DNA of 64,000 nucleotides. Origin: Erythrocercus mccallii (lineage: Eukaryota > Chordata > Aves > Passeriformes > Dicruridae). The position numbers and the translations under genes are program-made. Location: contig VZRG01000448.1 of assembly GCA_013397435.1 (NCBI GenBank), positions 124,131 through 188,130 on the forward strand, in the 5' to 3' direction. Below are positions 1-12,971 of the stretch, piece by piece (positions within the stretch are counted from its first letter, which is position 1; each line of letters begins with the position of its first letter). Below the pieces are notes generated by a model. That model had not been told where the DNA came from, searched no databases, and saw nothing but the letters and a program-made list of their open reading frames with translations.

Positions 1-989
1 ACAAAAAATATTGAATTGTCAATTGCAATTGCTCAGATTGAAATCAGATAAAATCTGCTTCATTTTGCTATTTCATGCTCTCACAAACCCAAATAAAATA
101 ATTTTCAGGAAAACGTGTGGACCCCTCCTATTACTTCTTGCTAAACAGACCCTGAAATAAAAGCCACTTCCCTGATGATATTCTCCAGACTTTTCACTTT
201 ATCCCCACGGTCCAGAATCTGGAACTACTAGGAAACAGCTGTGCTATCAAAGCATTCCTGTACAGAGGTCTCAAACACATCAAAAATACCAAACTGGAAC
301 TCAATGTTCACGAAAATTATTCTGAGCAAGTACACCTCAAGTAACAGTTAAAACTGCATCTTTAAATAGAAGTTGAGGAATATTCCTATTTTAAAAATCC
401 CCCAAAAATTACTGAAAAGTCAGCAAAATGGGAAGAGAGAGTGGGTAGTAGCAAGTCCCTAAGAAAGCACTGCATACTACAAGTAGCAACTGGACGTAAA
501 TGGAATGAAAACAAATAAATAATTTAAAAAAGAGAACGTGTTATTATTAAGGACATCAATTTTATTTGAATGATATTAATTTTTACCATAGGCTTCTGGT
601 GATGGTGATTAGCAGCAATTCCTTTTACCCAGATGTGCAGGAAAATGTGTGTGTGTTTCTAGAAGGCAAATTGTATGGGGTTAAGGAATCTGGCTTCAAG
701 AAGCCAAATATGTTTCTTTCTTAATACGTAATGTCCAAAGTACTAAGTAATCAGAACAAAAACCAACAAACTGGAATAAAATAAAATTTTTGAAATTGTA
801 TCAGTGCATTTGCTACATGCCTTTCTATCCTTTCTGGTATTTCTGACGTATTCTAGAGAAATATGCAATTTGAAATTAATAAAACTGAATCAACATCACA
901 GAAAAGGACAGTTTAGAGGAATTCATCTATTTGCAGATCATTCAGCCAGTAATTTCCTCTAACTTATCATCTCAAACCCCATATTTAAG
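1..989. other. Non-coding DNA, nothing recognised
   Basis: This is AT-rich sequence with no long open frame, no recognisable repeat and no splice-bounded coding block that I can support. I treat it as intergenic DNA upstream of CHODL. Confidence 0.5.
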
Positions 990-1395
990 TTCACAGTTTG
1001 GAAAGGACCTTGGAGGTCTGTTAATCATCCTTCTACTCAAAGCAGTGACAGCTATAAGGTCATACAGGTGGCTCAGGTCTTTGTCCAGGGTAGTCTGGAG
1101 AACCTCAGGGATGATATCTGGGAAGTCTCTCTGGACAACCTGCTCCATTGTCTACCTGTCCTCAGGTGTCAAGTACAGATCAAACAGGACAGATCCCAGG
1201 ATAACCCTCATCAATTTTCTACTTGTTAATGGCCTATGGTTAGGGCAGGAAAAATTGCATCACTCTCTCAGCTGAACCATCAAGTCAGTTTTGGATGACC
1301 ATCTGGGCCATAAAACTGATTTGAACAGAAGAGTATTGTGGAGAAAAGTGTCAAAACTTTGACAAAGTCAAGGGAAATGGTATTTTATTGATCAC
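990..1395 (-). mobile_element. CR1 LINE fragment, reverse orientation, internally deleted
   Basis: Read on the minus strand, the upstream half gives degraded reverse-transcriptase-like peptide LDFVKVLT (the CR1 LDFSKAFDT motif) and then ILGSVLFDLYLTPEDR (the GSVLGPVLFN..NDL motif). The lower half (about 990-1150) resembles the CR1 3' region, ending near the plus-strand string tttggaaaggaccttgg. In a full-length CR1 these parts are far apart, so the copy is internally deleted. Frames are broken and the copy is dead. It abuts a plus-strand CR1 head to head. Confidence 0.7.
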
Positions 1396-1806
1396 CTCTT
1401 CCATGAAGAATGGCTGAGAGAATTGGGATTTTTCAGCCTGGAAAAGAGAAGGCTTGGGGGTCACCTAATTGTGGCCTTCCAACCCTTGAAGGGAACTGGA
1501 CAGGATGATGGAGAGAGACTATTTACAAGGGCCTGGAGTGACAGGACAAGGAGAAATGTCTTCAAATTGACAGAGAGTAGGTTTAGATTAAATTTTAGGA
1601 AGCAATTCTTCCCTGTGAGGGCGGTCAGGCACTGGCGCAGGTTTCCCAGAGAAGCTGTGGATGTCCCATCCCTGGAAGTGTTCAAGGCCAGGCTGGATGG
1701 AGCTCTGAGCAACCTTGGATAGTGGAAGGTGTCCCTGCCCATGGCAGGGACCTGGAACTGAGTGATCTCTAAGGTCCCTTCCAACTCAGGCCATTCTATG
1801 ATTCTA
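1396..1806 (+). mobile_element. CR1 LINE 3' fragment
   Basis: The sequence follows the conserved CR1 3' region: a gagaattgggatttttcag-type start, a central caggtttcccagagaagctg block, then ggtcccttccaactcagg and a terminal attctatgattctat repeat. The terminal ATTCTATG direct repeats are the CR1 family hallmark. It is 5'-truncated, as most CR1 copies are. Open frames on both strands here are by-products of the repeat and are not genes. Confidence 0.9.
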
Positions 1807-4154
1807 TATCTGCTACTCCTCCTTAATTCACAGACCAAGGCATTTTACCTTAGAAGGTAATCAGACTGGTTAGGCATGATTTACCCTTCTTAAATCCATG
1901 ATTGTTCCTCATCACCACATTCTGCTCTATACCTGGAAAAATACATTCCAAAGTAGATTCCTTCACGGGACTGAAGTGCAGCTGACCAGCCTGCAGTTCC
2001 CTGGGTGGATTACATGGCTATTTTTGGAAATGAATGCGACATTTACCTTCCCCATTCATCAGAGGTGTTCCTTTGATTTCCATGCCCTTTCAAGTGTGAC
2101 AGTGGTTTTGCGAGGACCTTGACCAGTTCTGTCATCACCTTTGGACAATTCCATGGACTTGTACTAGTTAATTTATCCCTGGCTTCACTCACTGCTGTTT
2201 CACAGCTGGATGACAACCATTTTATTGCACTAAAGCCTCCCCGGATTTCAATGGGACACATGCAACAATTCATCCTTTAACACTCCTGTGTTTCATGCAT
2301 CTTCCTGTAGCATAGGTGACCTTAAATGGGCATTCCCCTAATCTCAGAGCTGTGAGTAGACAGGGAGAGAATTTAACTATACAAGCTATGAGAAAGCTGA
2401 TAGACTTTTAAAAATAATAGTTTATGTAGAAAAAAGCATTAAAATATCCTTCAAAACAACATGGTGTTTTTAAGCAGGGTTTCAGAGACCAAGCACCCCA
2501 AATTTCAAGTATTCCTACTAAAAACACATGCACACAAACATTGGAATCAATCAAAAAGAAGAGAAATAACTGTTCAGTACTATTCTATGATAGGGAGAAC
2601 AATATGAGCAATTTAACACCAAATTAGCTACTTGGAGTACCCAGTAGTTAATCCCTTAGAGTGCAAATGAGAGGGAAGATGTAACATTTTCTTTTTCTGT
2701 AGAGTCATTTTTAAATAGATCTGAAAAGCATTACTAATGTCTAAAGTGTTTTTTTTAAATTATTTTTGTTTAAAGAAATGTTGTGTAAGAAATTATACTT
2801 CTCAGCACACTGAGATGTTTTATAGAGCCTTAAAGAGAGCTAGGACAGAATAAGAATCCTTTTACACCACTAAGCACAACAACAAGCGCGATTCAAGCTG
2901 GCAACCTTCAGAGCCCTCTGACAGTCATTACTCCTTCAGAATCTGGAGCTAAGTTAGGAAACTGTTCAAAGGGCACAAAGATCCACTCTGCTCAACACTT
3001 CAGGGATTGAATTTTTGTCTAGAACAAAGTTAAAAATATCAAATATTATACAAGCAAAGTGAAAAAGATTTCCTTTACTGTCTTGTTAAATTTAATAATT
3101 TTACATCCTTTCTGATACATTAATCTGTGTGATTTGTGACAGTAGGGAAGACAAATTCAGAGAAATGGAAAGAAATCCCAACAGCAAATTTGTGCTAAGC
3201 CCACTGTTATCATACAAAGATAAGAGTCTTTCCTAAGGAGTCTGTCTACAGTTAGATAGGTTTGCTTTAAAATTTAATATCAGCTTTTATGACTGAAAGA
3301 AAAAACTGAAATAAAACATGAGCATAAAGGAAAGAAATTATACAAAAAATTACTATAATTACGAACATCAAAGTTATTTATCAAAACTCCATCTTCTTTA
3401 TGCTAATTATTTTCCCAACAGATTATTCTGAATAGGATGAAGCCATCTCAGTCATGAAAGAAAACTAGTGTTTTCCTGTTCCCTGATAATTAGTCATTCA
3501 TATTTAGATAGCCTTCATTCACTGCTGCACAGGTGCCTCAACCTTTGCCACACAACGTTGAGCAGTATTTAAAGAAATACTTTTTGAATACTTGTATAGG
3601 AATAATAGAAAACTGTATTAACAGCTTAATCGCGCTGCTCGCTCTGAACAAGAGATCTGTCATGTGAAATTAATCTTTTTTTTTTCTCAGAAACATGCAC
3701 AAAACAGTTCTGACACTAAAATATGACAACGTTGTATCAGCAAGCCTGCTTCAGCAGCCCTGCTAATTTAACACTCTATTCAGCAGATATTTAATTTCTG
3801 TGGCTGTTGGCCATGAAGTTTCAGTGAACTTCTATGGGTTGGCACCTGCAAAGCTTAATTCCAATTCCATAAATGTAAATTCCTGCCTTCCTCATTGCAG
3901 ATATGTTAACTGCTGACTCTGGCTATGACTCTCCAGCATGTCCTAGTCCCATAACTATATATAGCAGTCAGTATTACATGTCCATCAGAACTATGAACTT
4001 ATCTTCGGATAGACCACAAGTAATGACATATTAGTGAGAGGAAAATCAATTAAGAATAACGGAAATACAGGTGTGCTCGGAGTTAAAACTGAAAAGGTTC
4101 CCTGATCAGTGTATTCCCATCTGAAAAAGTTATTTACCTAAGGCTACAGGAAGT
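1807..4154. other. Non-coding DNA, nothing recognised
   Basis: AT-rich intergenic sequence. The small open frames at 1898-2122 and 2043-2273 overlap on opposite strands, lack family resemblance and look like chance frames. Confidence 0.5.
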
Positions 4155-4328
4155 GGATATCAGAAAAAAAATTCTTTGCTCTGAGGGATGACCCATCTCT
4201 AGAAGTGTTCAAGGTGTGAGAGTGCTCTGAACAACCTGGTCTAGGAAGGCATCCCTGCCCATGGCAGGGGGGTGGAACTAAATAATCTTTAATGTTCCTT
4301 CCAACCCAGGCCATTCTGTGATTATGAT
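4155..4328 (+). mobile_element. CR1 LINE 3'-end fragment
   Basis: A short truncated CR1 tail. It has ttctttgctctgaggg, then ctgcccatggcagggggg, then ccttccaacccaggccattc and a degenerate attctgtgattatg end. The order of blocks matches the 3' part of the copies at 1396-1806 and 12972-13294. Confidence 0.85.
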
Positions 4329-5767
4329 CTTCCCGTGAGCCAGGATCTTCTAAAGGAGAGGTACAGTTAGGGTGCTACCCTGCCTCAGTAATAATGAACT
4401 TTGCTCTCCCACTGATGCTGATTGGTGCATCAAGAGTGGTTTAGGCTAGACAGGGAATTTACAAAAGATTCAATAAGAGGAAAATGCTTCTGAGTGCCAG
4501 GATGTTTGGTTGTGCCATCCCAGCCACAAAACAACTTGGATTCTCAAATTTGAGTGATTTTAATCAGAAATAGCTGAACAGCACAATTCAAACTGTCATA
4601 AAATATCTTGTTCATGAGATAAAAACATTATTTTCACTATTCTGTCTAACTCAGGATTAAAAGCTAATGAAATAACCAGTGAAAGAGAAGTCTGCTATTT
4701 CAATATTTCTTACTTAAATAAGCATCATCCACTAATAGAAAATTGTCAATTGTCATCACTCCACTACTTTTAGTTAAAAAAAAAAGAAAGCATTAACTGT
4801 AACACTGCAAATACAAAATGTGAATGAGCAGATGAGGCTGATTTGCAAGGCTAAGGGAAGAGTTACATGAGATTATCACCAGATCACATTGACTGATCTA
4901 CAGGGGTGCTCCCAGTTCAATGCTGCCGGTTCTTTGCAGTTTTGAAGGCCATTAAAAATGTTAAAATAACTAAATAAATACAATTTTTTTGTTGTTGTTG
5001 TTGCTGGAATGTGTAGAAAGAATTTCTACTATGTATTTAATCTGGATTCTTAGATTCTGTTAGGTCTGTTTAACAATATATGCATAGTACAAGTTTTATG
5101 GTAGCAAGAGATACCTAGATGAGCTTGTAAACACACTGATAAGAAACCTAGGAACTACTTAACTAAAGCAGGAAATTTGGCATGGGCTAATTAGCCATGT
5201 AGAGAAAAACAAAAAAAAATTACACTGATAAATTTATCCAGCCAAAGTTTCACAGTGAAAAACACTGCAAACACCTTTATTTCAGATGATCCAAATGGCA
5301 CCCTTCTGGGTTGTCAGAGAAGTCTCAAATTAGAAAACTCCTCCAGCCTTAAAGCCAGGATAAAGAACTGCATAAATTCATGCCTTTGCTAGTAAATATT
5401 AAAAGGGATGAGAGATTTATCTGCTGTTACTGAATTGATCGGGCTTGACCTCCTTAAAGAAAGGATATAGGTTTTGAATATACTTATTTTTTATTATTTT
5501 GTTAAACACCAGGACCATTTGCATTTGATTTCAAAAGTTTATAGTCACAGGAGATCTACACTTCCTTCTTGACCATCACCCCAGTGTCACATGTCTGGCT
5601 GCTGGAAGATGAATGACCAGCAGAACAGAAGCAGAAGTGCAGAGCTGCACACCAGGAATGTTGAGTCTTCATTGGCCTCCAGAAGTTGTTAGTCTATCCA
5701 TTTTGGCCAGGGCATATTGGCTAGCCAAAAGATGCTTTTCCATCTGAAACCTTTCACTGACAGATTC
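4329..5767. other. Non-coding DNA with a short GTT tract
   Basis: No gene recognised. A short (GTT)n run lies at about 4990-5004. The stretch at 5560-5767 is somewhat GC-richer and borders the LTR-like element that follows. I see no support for a coding exon. Confidence 0.45.
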
Positions 5768-6535
5768 TGTGGTGGCTGGACTTTGGCTGGCTGCCAGGCA
5801 CCCACTAAAGCCATTCTATTACTCCCCTCAGCAACAGCACAGGAGAGAGAATAAGGCCAGAATAAATTTTTGGGTTTAGATAGAGGACAAAGAGAGACCA
5901 CTCACTAATTAATTTCTTTGGCAAAACAGACTCGACTTGGGGAAATCAATTTAATTTGTTACCAATCAAATCAGAGTAGGGTAATTAGAAATAAAAGCAA
6001 ATCTTTAAAAAACACCTTCCTCCCACCCTCTGCCTTCACAGACTCGACTTCACTCCCTATTTTCTCTACCTCTTCCCCCACAGTAGCACGGGATAATGGG
6101 GAATGGGGCCCTGTGGTCAGCTCATCATGGATTGTCCCTGCTTCCTCCACAGGGGGAGGATTCCTCAAACTCTTTCCCTGCTCCAGTGTTGAGTCCCTCC
6201 CATGGGAGACAGTCCTCCATGAACTTCTCCAGCTAAGATCCTTCCCATGGGCTCCAGTTCTTCATGAAGTGCTCCAGTGTGGGACTCCCATGGGGTCACA
6301 AGTCCTGCCAATAAACCTGTTTCAGCGTGGGCTTCCCATGGAGTCACAGCCTCTTTTGTGCATCCACCTGCTGCAGCGAAGGGTCCTCGTGGGCTGGATC
6401 TCTTCTCTATCACGGACCTCTCCAGGCTGCAGGTGGATCTCTACCATGGTCCTCCTCTTCTGGATTCAGCAGGCTTGCACAGCAGACTTCTTAAACAGTG
6501 AGGGAAGGCAGGAGTTAAATAAGCACAGTGCGTAA
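5768..6535 (-). mobile_element. Probable avian ERV long terminal repeat (solo, degraded), reverse orientation
   Basis: On the minus strand the element ends in CCAGCCACCACA, consistent with the CA terminus of an LTR. It includes a block resembling a widespread avian LTR (gaggggagtaatagaatggc then gggtgcctggcagccagcca). The middle carries a run of about 46-bp repeats. The 205-codon frame at 5918-6535 is a reading through this repeat and has no gene-like features. No intact viral coding region is seen. The outer boundary near 6535 is uncertain, and the family assignment rests on my memory of similar sequence. Confidence 0.6.
6181..6400. repeat. Degenerate ~46-bp tandem repeat inside the LTR-like element
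   Basis: Units begin at 6181, 6227, 6272, 6320 and 6371, with lengths of 46, 45, 48 and 51 bp for the first four. Each starts with ctccag, tttcag or ctgcag and most carry a central cccatggg core (the last has cgtggg). Copies differ at many positions, so the array is old or diverged. Confidence 0.75.
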
Positions 6536-8799
6536 GGTATGGAGAGAACAATCAAGTTTAAAACAGGAAATTCAAGACACTTCATGGGTTTGACGAATAA
6601 TATAGGTATCATCGAAATAGATATTCCCAGATAAAATGGAATTTGAAGTTCATTATCCTAAATCACTAATGGCTAGAAATTGAAAACTGTAACGAATTAT
6701 TATTATTATTATTATATTAACTTTAATTGGCAATTCAATTTTCCAAAAACCTGCCAATCTTCTTGTCTATGCACAGTAACTTGCCCTAACTTTAGATCTC
6801 AGCAAGAAAGCTCAAACTGCCCTTGCAGTGGTTAGACTGGAAGAATATCATAGAACTCTGATCCCCATAATGGTTAATCTAGGTGAATGCCTCTGTATTG
6901 TGGATGTCATGTGACTGCTATTTAGTCAATATCTGTACAGTCAGTTACAGTTTGTAGATGTACCTGCAGTCAAAGTGCATCAATCTTGAGTAAATATATT
7001 AGTATATTGTCTTGTTCCACTGAAATATTGTATGCACCTGTTCAGGAACTGCAGTTCTATTAATGAGAATATTAAAGTGCCTGTCCAAGGGACTCTTCAA
7101 ACCTAAGGGCATATTCCAGCCCTGGCTGCTGTCACTGACTGAGAAATCTGTATTTTGACCAAGACTGTCAGAATTCCAGGGATCTTTGAGCTGGTGAACC
7201 TCCCTGTGGCTGGGTTCTGTGCTTTGAGCTGTGCCTTGACCATCGATCCTTCTCATATGGCATCTCCTCAGGGTACCCAGCATCAGAAATAAGATTTTAT
7301 AACTGCTATCACCTTTTTTGCGCTACTAGTTTTGCATTGTGAGCACATTTCTTGTGGGATGTGAAAAGAACTGGCACCTCCTCAGGGCAAAACAGCTCTT
7401 GAGCTTCTCGCTGTGCACATGAGACAGGACCTCTGCCTCTGTGCTAGTAACCTGAACTAACCTAACTGCAACAGATACGCGCTGCATTTTTTCCCAGCCC
7501 TCCTACACTGCATGATGAACTCTGACAGTGAATTTTATCTCCACAGTCCACTTCTGAGCAGTACCCACAGTAATAAGGAGCTGTGGAAAGGAGTGCAGTG
7601 GGATATTTTTGGAATCGGGAAAACCCCTCAGTTTTCTGTAAGACAATAAAATATACTACTGCGTGCACTTCAGCAAAAAAAATTCCCAACCAGGCCTTCC
7701 ATGTGTCTTTTTTTTTTTAACTCTTGGAAAATGAAGAACATGCTGAAGCTCCATTTCAACTGGTTTTTCTCATTAATTTGGTCTCATTTCACAAATGCAG
7801 ACTGCTTGTGCCAAGCTTTTATACACTGCTTTTACTTTCCCTCTCCAGTGTGCCAATAAAAGTGTTTTTCATCTGAAGTCTTGTATTTATTACTTTCAGT
7901 GTCACTTAAAGGAATAAATTTATCATGGAGCAAAGTGCAAGTCAATAAAGTAATGTACATATATCAGAAAAACTTTTAACCAGCTAAGGCACCTAGTATG
8001 TTACAGAAAATAGAATTATTTGAAATATACTGTAAGGTAATATTCTTAACTGTAGTTGTAAATTCTGCAGTGAACCAATAAAAGTGTGCTTTTATGGTCT
8101 AATAAATGTCAGGTTTAAATATCTTAGGATGCCTTAGACTGTTTTAACCCCCTCCCTATAGAATTGCTACTTTGAATTAAATAGAAAATACATTTTATCA
8201 ATTTTTCCTTCAATAATAATAATAATTAAAAAAAACCCAACTGTGTTGTTAGTAAGGCTTCCACAGAAAATCTGTAATGAAGACCTCTATATCCTAGTAG
8301 CTCCAGACTCACTAAAACTATATGATTACATAAAATAATGACCTGGAGGGGAGCTATAGAAGCAAAATAGATATCCACAGCCACTTAAGCTGTGTATCTT
8401 CATCTTCTCCTGTTCTTCTGGATGGCTCAGCAGAAGGCAGAATGATCCATGCTCTGGTCAGAACCTTACCTTAATGGAGTGATCCTTTGGCTACCTAATG
8501 CGATTGGCAGGAAGGTTTCACTCTGTTGCTTGTGTTTTTTTTTTTTTCAGATGTTTTGCTGGGAATTTGAAAAACCAGACAGCAAAGAGATCCATTTGGT
8601 GGACTTATCTCTCAGTGTGTGGGCTGAGTGGTTGGCTAGACAACCTTCAGGCTGGCTTCTGTCAAAAATTTTGACGGAACCATCAAGCCATCCATGGGAA
8701 CAAAATACCATCTGTAGTGGGCATTACGAGCTCACTGAAAAATAGGCAGATGAACAGGCACACACATATATTTGTGAAGTAAACTGCATGGCAGTATGA
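6536..8799. other. Non-coding DNA with an ATT microsatellite
   Basis: No gene recognised. A perfect (ATT)n run lies at about 6696-6715 and an (AAT)n run near 8214-8226. Frames at 6999-7283, 7462-7689 and 8449-8745 are short, lack motifs and lack convincing splice context. Confidence 0.5.
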
Positions 8800-8951
8800 A
8801 AAGCAGAAAAGGCCTCGGCTCTGCGCGAGCCCCGCTCAGCAATAACAAAAACATCTCTATATTATCTGCTCTCTGCTCAGCACAAACCCGAAACAGCCCC
8901 ACACCAGCCTCTGTGGAGAAAATTAACTCTACCCCAGCCAAAACCAGCACA
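8800..8951 (+). mobile_element. LTR-like fragment, probably an avian endogenous retrovirus LTR end
   Basis: The string ctcagcaataacaaaaacat and, at the end, aaaattaactctaccccagc followed by caaaaccagcaca are what I recall as the terminal part of a common bird LTR. The element would end with CA at 8951. The left boundary is not visible, and only part of an LTR is present. Identification is from memory and moderately secure. Confidence 0.5.
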
Positions 8952-10502
8952 AACTCTTAGAGTTTCCTTTAAGATGGGGAATGGTATGCAAGACTTGGGT
9001 ATTGCAAATAGCTTCTCTCAGACAGGCCATATGGCCCTGCCACACCACGCTGATTTCAGGATTCTGGCTACGCTGTGAATCGGTAACTTTCAGATTACAT
9101 TTGCTCAGTTCACAGTGTTTTGTTTGGATTTTATTACCAGCAGTTCTGTCAGAGCATGCTTAAATCTGAAAGCCAAGCTACTTTTTCTTCCCAGCTCATG
9201 CATTTTCCAGCAGAAATGAGGTCTCTGATGGCCTAATTTCACCCCTGCTCAAACTAGCACCAGTCTTGTCCTTAATAAGGGCTTCAATCTCTGAAATTTT
9301 ACAGAAGGTGAAAGAGATGAGGAGATAACACATATAAAGGCAAATATGCTATGGCAAAAGAACTGACAACCAGATGTAAATCATTCTCTTTTTGGATTGG
9401 CAGAACAGCAGGATAAAAAGAAGAAACCACGTACCTGGCAACGCTTGCTCCGTTTAGACGTGCAACAGGAACACTCAGATAAAGCAAAATCAGAAGTCTT
9501 TTCCCCCAATCACTTTTCTGACAATTTCAGAATTACACTAAGTTTGTGTACTTTGACTGTGATCTGTGCACATTCATCAGGTTTTTTTCTAGAGTCTTTA
9601 ATACCTCACCTCATTTAGTACTGAATGTATTTTTTGCTGTTATTATTTCTGGTTCTTCTGAACCTGACCTTTTTTTTTCAGATTGAGCTTATTTGTGCAA
9701 ATGACATGCTGCACACAGCCTTTAAGTAGACTATATAGTTATTGAAAAAAAATAAAATTCTTTTCACTGTTTATCATTATGGTAAGAGTTTAGATGTTGT
9801 AGTGACTAAATGTGTAAATATTTAGCCATTAACTTATGAATATGAAATATTGAGATTTTGTAATATTGAAGACAATAGAAAAACAGAACTGTTTTTAGTG
9901 CCTTATCTACCAGCTGATGAGGTTGTCAAGATTTCCAGGTGCCTGATGATGTCCAGTGACACAGCTCTAGAAGTCTAATTACCAGCCAACCCAAAAGGCA
10001 GAAGAAAGGAGACATTTTTCTCTTTGAGGAGAAATGAGGCTGACTAATTTGCAGAAGGAATTTAGCAACAGGGAGTATTCTACTCTGATGTTCTGCTTTG
10101 ACTATGGCGGTGAAGCACAATGTCTTAGCAAAGACAATATAGATAAACCACTACTGGTAAAATAGAAGCAAAAAGATCCTCTGTGCAAGCAGATACTCAT
10201 CAGCTCTTTGCTGGAATGATTTGTGCTCAGCATTATTATTTGTGCTGCTCAGTTGCCCAGAGCTCTGATTGTTTTTGTTACCACTTTTGCTAGGATGATC
10301 CAGAAGGAAATCCTGCCTGCCTCAAATCAGATGCTTCTTTTAAAAGAAAACACTGATAGCTGGTATAAGAGCAGGACTGTCAGCCTTACTTTGCTGACTG
10401 GGATCTGTAAGTACTGCTAGACACCTTTCAGAGTGCTGAAAAAGCTATAAATGCAGCCCATCTCAAAGCTTGGCCACAGTGCCAAAATCACCCTTTCTTA
10501 TC
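8952..10502. other. Non-coding DNA, nothing recognised
   Basis: AT-rich sequence with scattered short frames on both strands (for example 9299-9487 and 9397-9618). None shows a motif or splice boundary that would support a gene. Confidence 0.5.
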
Positions 10503-10775
10503 ATTGGACAAGACAAGGGGTAATGTTTTTGAACTTAGATTAGATTTAGATTATATATTAAGGAAAAAAAAAAATCTTTGCTGTGAGGATGGCGAGGTGC
10601 TGACACAGTTTATCCAGAGCTGTTGAGGCTGCCCCATCCCTGGAAGAGTTCTAGGCCAGGTTTGATGGGGCTCTGAGTAACGCAGTCGGGTGAAAGCTCT
10701 CTCTATCCACAGCAGGGGCTTGGAATGAGATGATCTTTTAAGTCCCTTCCAACCCAGGCCATTATCAGTAATTAT
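10503..10775 (+). mobile_element. CR1 LINE 3' fragment
   Basis: The copy starts in the CR1 gacaaggggtaatg region, continues through gattagatttagattat and a poly(A)-expanded aaaaatctttgctgtgagg block, then ctgccccatccctggaagag and agtcccttccaacccaggcc. The terminal octamer repeat is decayed. Confidence 0.85.
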
Positions 10776-11040
10776 GGTGGGTTGAAACGAGATAGGAGCT
10801 TTGAGCAGAATCTCTGAGCAAATGTAAAAGAGTAAAGAGAAGAGAAGGGGAAAATCTCTGTGCTGAGCACAACAAAGACGTGTAACAAACCCTCAGGATC
10901 TCAGCACGTGCTGCAGTTCCAGGGCACACTTCACTGAACGTGGAGGACAGTCTGACCCAGCACCAGCAATGGGCCACTCTGCCCTGTGGCTGGGAAGCTA
11001 CTGAAGAGCTGCAGCACAGATCTCTGGGAAGCAGAGACAC
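10776..11040. other. Moderately GC-rich stretch, possibly LTR-derived
   Basis: The plus strand begins tggtgggttgaaacg, which resembles the reverse complement of an avian LTR terminus. The stretch is GC-richer than its flanks. Its 91-codon minus-strand frame has no recognisable domain. A decayed LTR fragment is my best guess, with low confidence. Confidence 0.25.
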
Positions 11041-12971
11041 ATTCTGAAGCCTTATTTCAATCCTTAAGTTCCTAAGGAAAAATCAGAGGCTAAAAGTCTT
11101 CCAGAAAAGGGCTATATTTGTTATTTATCAATCCCAGTGTAATTTTAGTTTCATACAGGATTTATCCTTCCCTCCTTCCTGCAGCTGTCTTTGTGTTTAA
11201 TCTTTGTCATACTGTTGTCACCTGAAATTGGCCGCAGGCAAGAGTAGAGGCTCAGAAATGGTCAGTCTGAGAGGAACAACTTCACCTGTTTTGAATTTCT
11301 TAGTAGGTGACTCCACTGCAGCATTCAGTTTCAGGTTAAACATTTTGCTTTCATTATGAACTACAAGTAAGGCATTACAGATAAGATCTGAAATGAAAAT
11401 TAACCTCTGTATTTATACGTTTGCCATGCTCTTACTACAACTATTGAGCTTGAGTCTTCTCATTTACATTTCATTTTAGGACTTGCAGGTAGAAAAAATT
11501 ACATTATTCTTCCAGAGGGAAAATTCTACTTTCTGATCAAGCCAATTTAAATTGTGAAAATTAAATCCACAGCATGCAGAGAAGTCTGTGTTCCAGAAAA
11601 GCACCTTCCCTAACTCCAGTACTTTTTAAGACCATTTAGTTCACCTTTGTTCTCTTCCTCTCTTTCACAAAGATGACGTGAGTAATGATTATTATATTAG
11701 CTCTGGTACCATGAATGCTACAGCAGACTTACAGCATAATTCTCTTCCTCCTTAGGGAACTGATATTTTTATTCACAGCACAAGAAAACCTAGTCTGTGG
11801 CCAGAATATTTTTTTCCCTATTTCTGTTTCTTTATTTGGTGTTTTGATGCAATAAATTGATTAGATAAACTAGCCAGCAGTTTCATAATCCTGTTCTGAG
11901 CCTACCAGAATTAATTAATGTTCACATAATAGTATTCAGGAAGTATGTTTTAAAAAGCAGAGAACTCATTATGATATAATTTTCAAGGATGCCATCCACA
12001 TGGTATAATTGCCAGCAGTTATAGGGACAGATCTGTCTTTTTGCCCATGTTGCAAATGAGCAGCCCAGCTCTCAGGTGAGGAGGTGTCCAGGGTGCAATG
12101 TGTGGTCCTCTGTGAGGTTCTTCTCCCTCATCAGATCTGATTTCCCGTGCCCTGGCTGGAAGTATCAGTCTTATGTCAGTGAGTGTAGAGGATGTTCAAC
12201 AGCTACAGAATAGGTCTGGGTTCAGTGCAATGGGAAACAGCATTAAATGGCTTCACAACACCACATGCCAGGTGTGCTCAGTGCCCAGTCCCAACACAGT
12301 CTGGTCTTCAACACAGTCCTTTGCAAAGGATTTGAGACAGTTTTGATCCAGTTCTCTTGCCTCAAATAATCCAAAGTTAATAAAAAGACATGTGAAAGTG
12401 TATCTGGAGACTTCTTTAGCAGCCTGTTTCCTGTTTGGTAAACATTTCTCACCATCCACAACAGAAGTAACTTGATAGTTGCACGTTCAGACTGCAAAAC
12501 TGGGCTTTATGTCCATCTTGTCCAGCTTATGTTTGATACTGAACTTTTACCTGGTCTGTCCCACCACAAAAGAGGAGGAAAACCTTAGATTTTGCTACTG
12601 CACAAACACAAGAAACTTTCATCAAGAACTTACTAGCACATCCAAAATTTCTTTAAATTTATTGCCCAGGTCCATGCTGAAGGGTTTTCTCCCAGTCTGA
12701 TCTCTCCAAACCCTAAAAGTCAGCCAGTGATGACTCAAGTCCTTTTTATTACGACAGCCTCACTGAGCTTCCCAAGTTGATCAGTGAATCAAAGGGGGCA
12801 TCTGAGGTACTTAAACGCTATGAAATTCTGAACACTACAAGATTCTGGAATCCATGGCATTCCTATGGATGATTCCATAGTGTCCTGGTTGCAGAGATCG
12901 GGCAGAGCTCAGTGCCATGTGGGCAGAGCCAAGCGGAAATGAGCAGGCTTTGGGACGACTTGATTGCATCC
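11041..12971. other. Non-coding DNA, nothing recognised
   Basis: No repeat or coding exon that I can name. Two overlapping minus-strand frames around 12243-12497 appear to be chance. Confidence 0.5.

Noticed and set aside
1423..1838. Overlapping 99- and 125-codon frames on opposite strands
   Set aside because: Both are readings through the CR1 3' fragment.
5918..6535. 205-codon plus-strand frame
   Set aside because: It reads antisense through an LTR-like element with internal repeats. The peptide is repetitive and has no domain.
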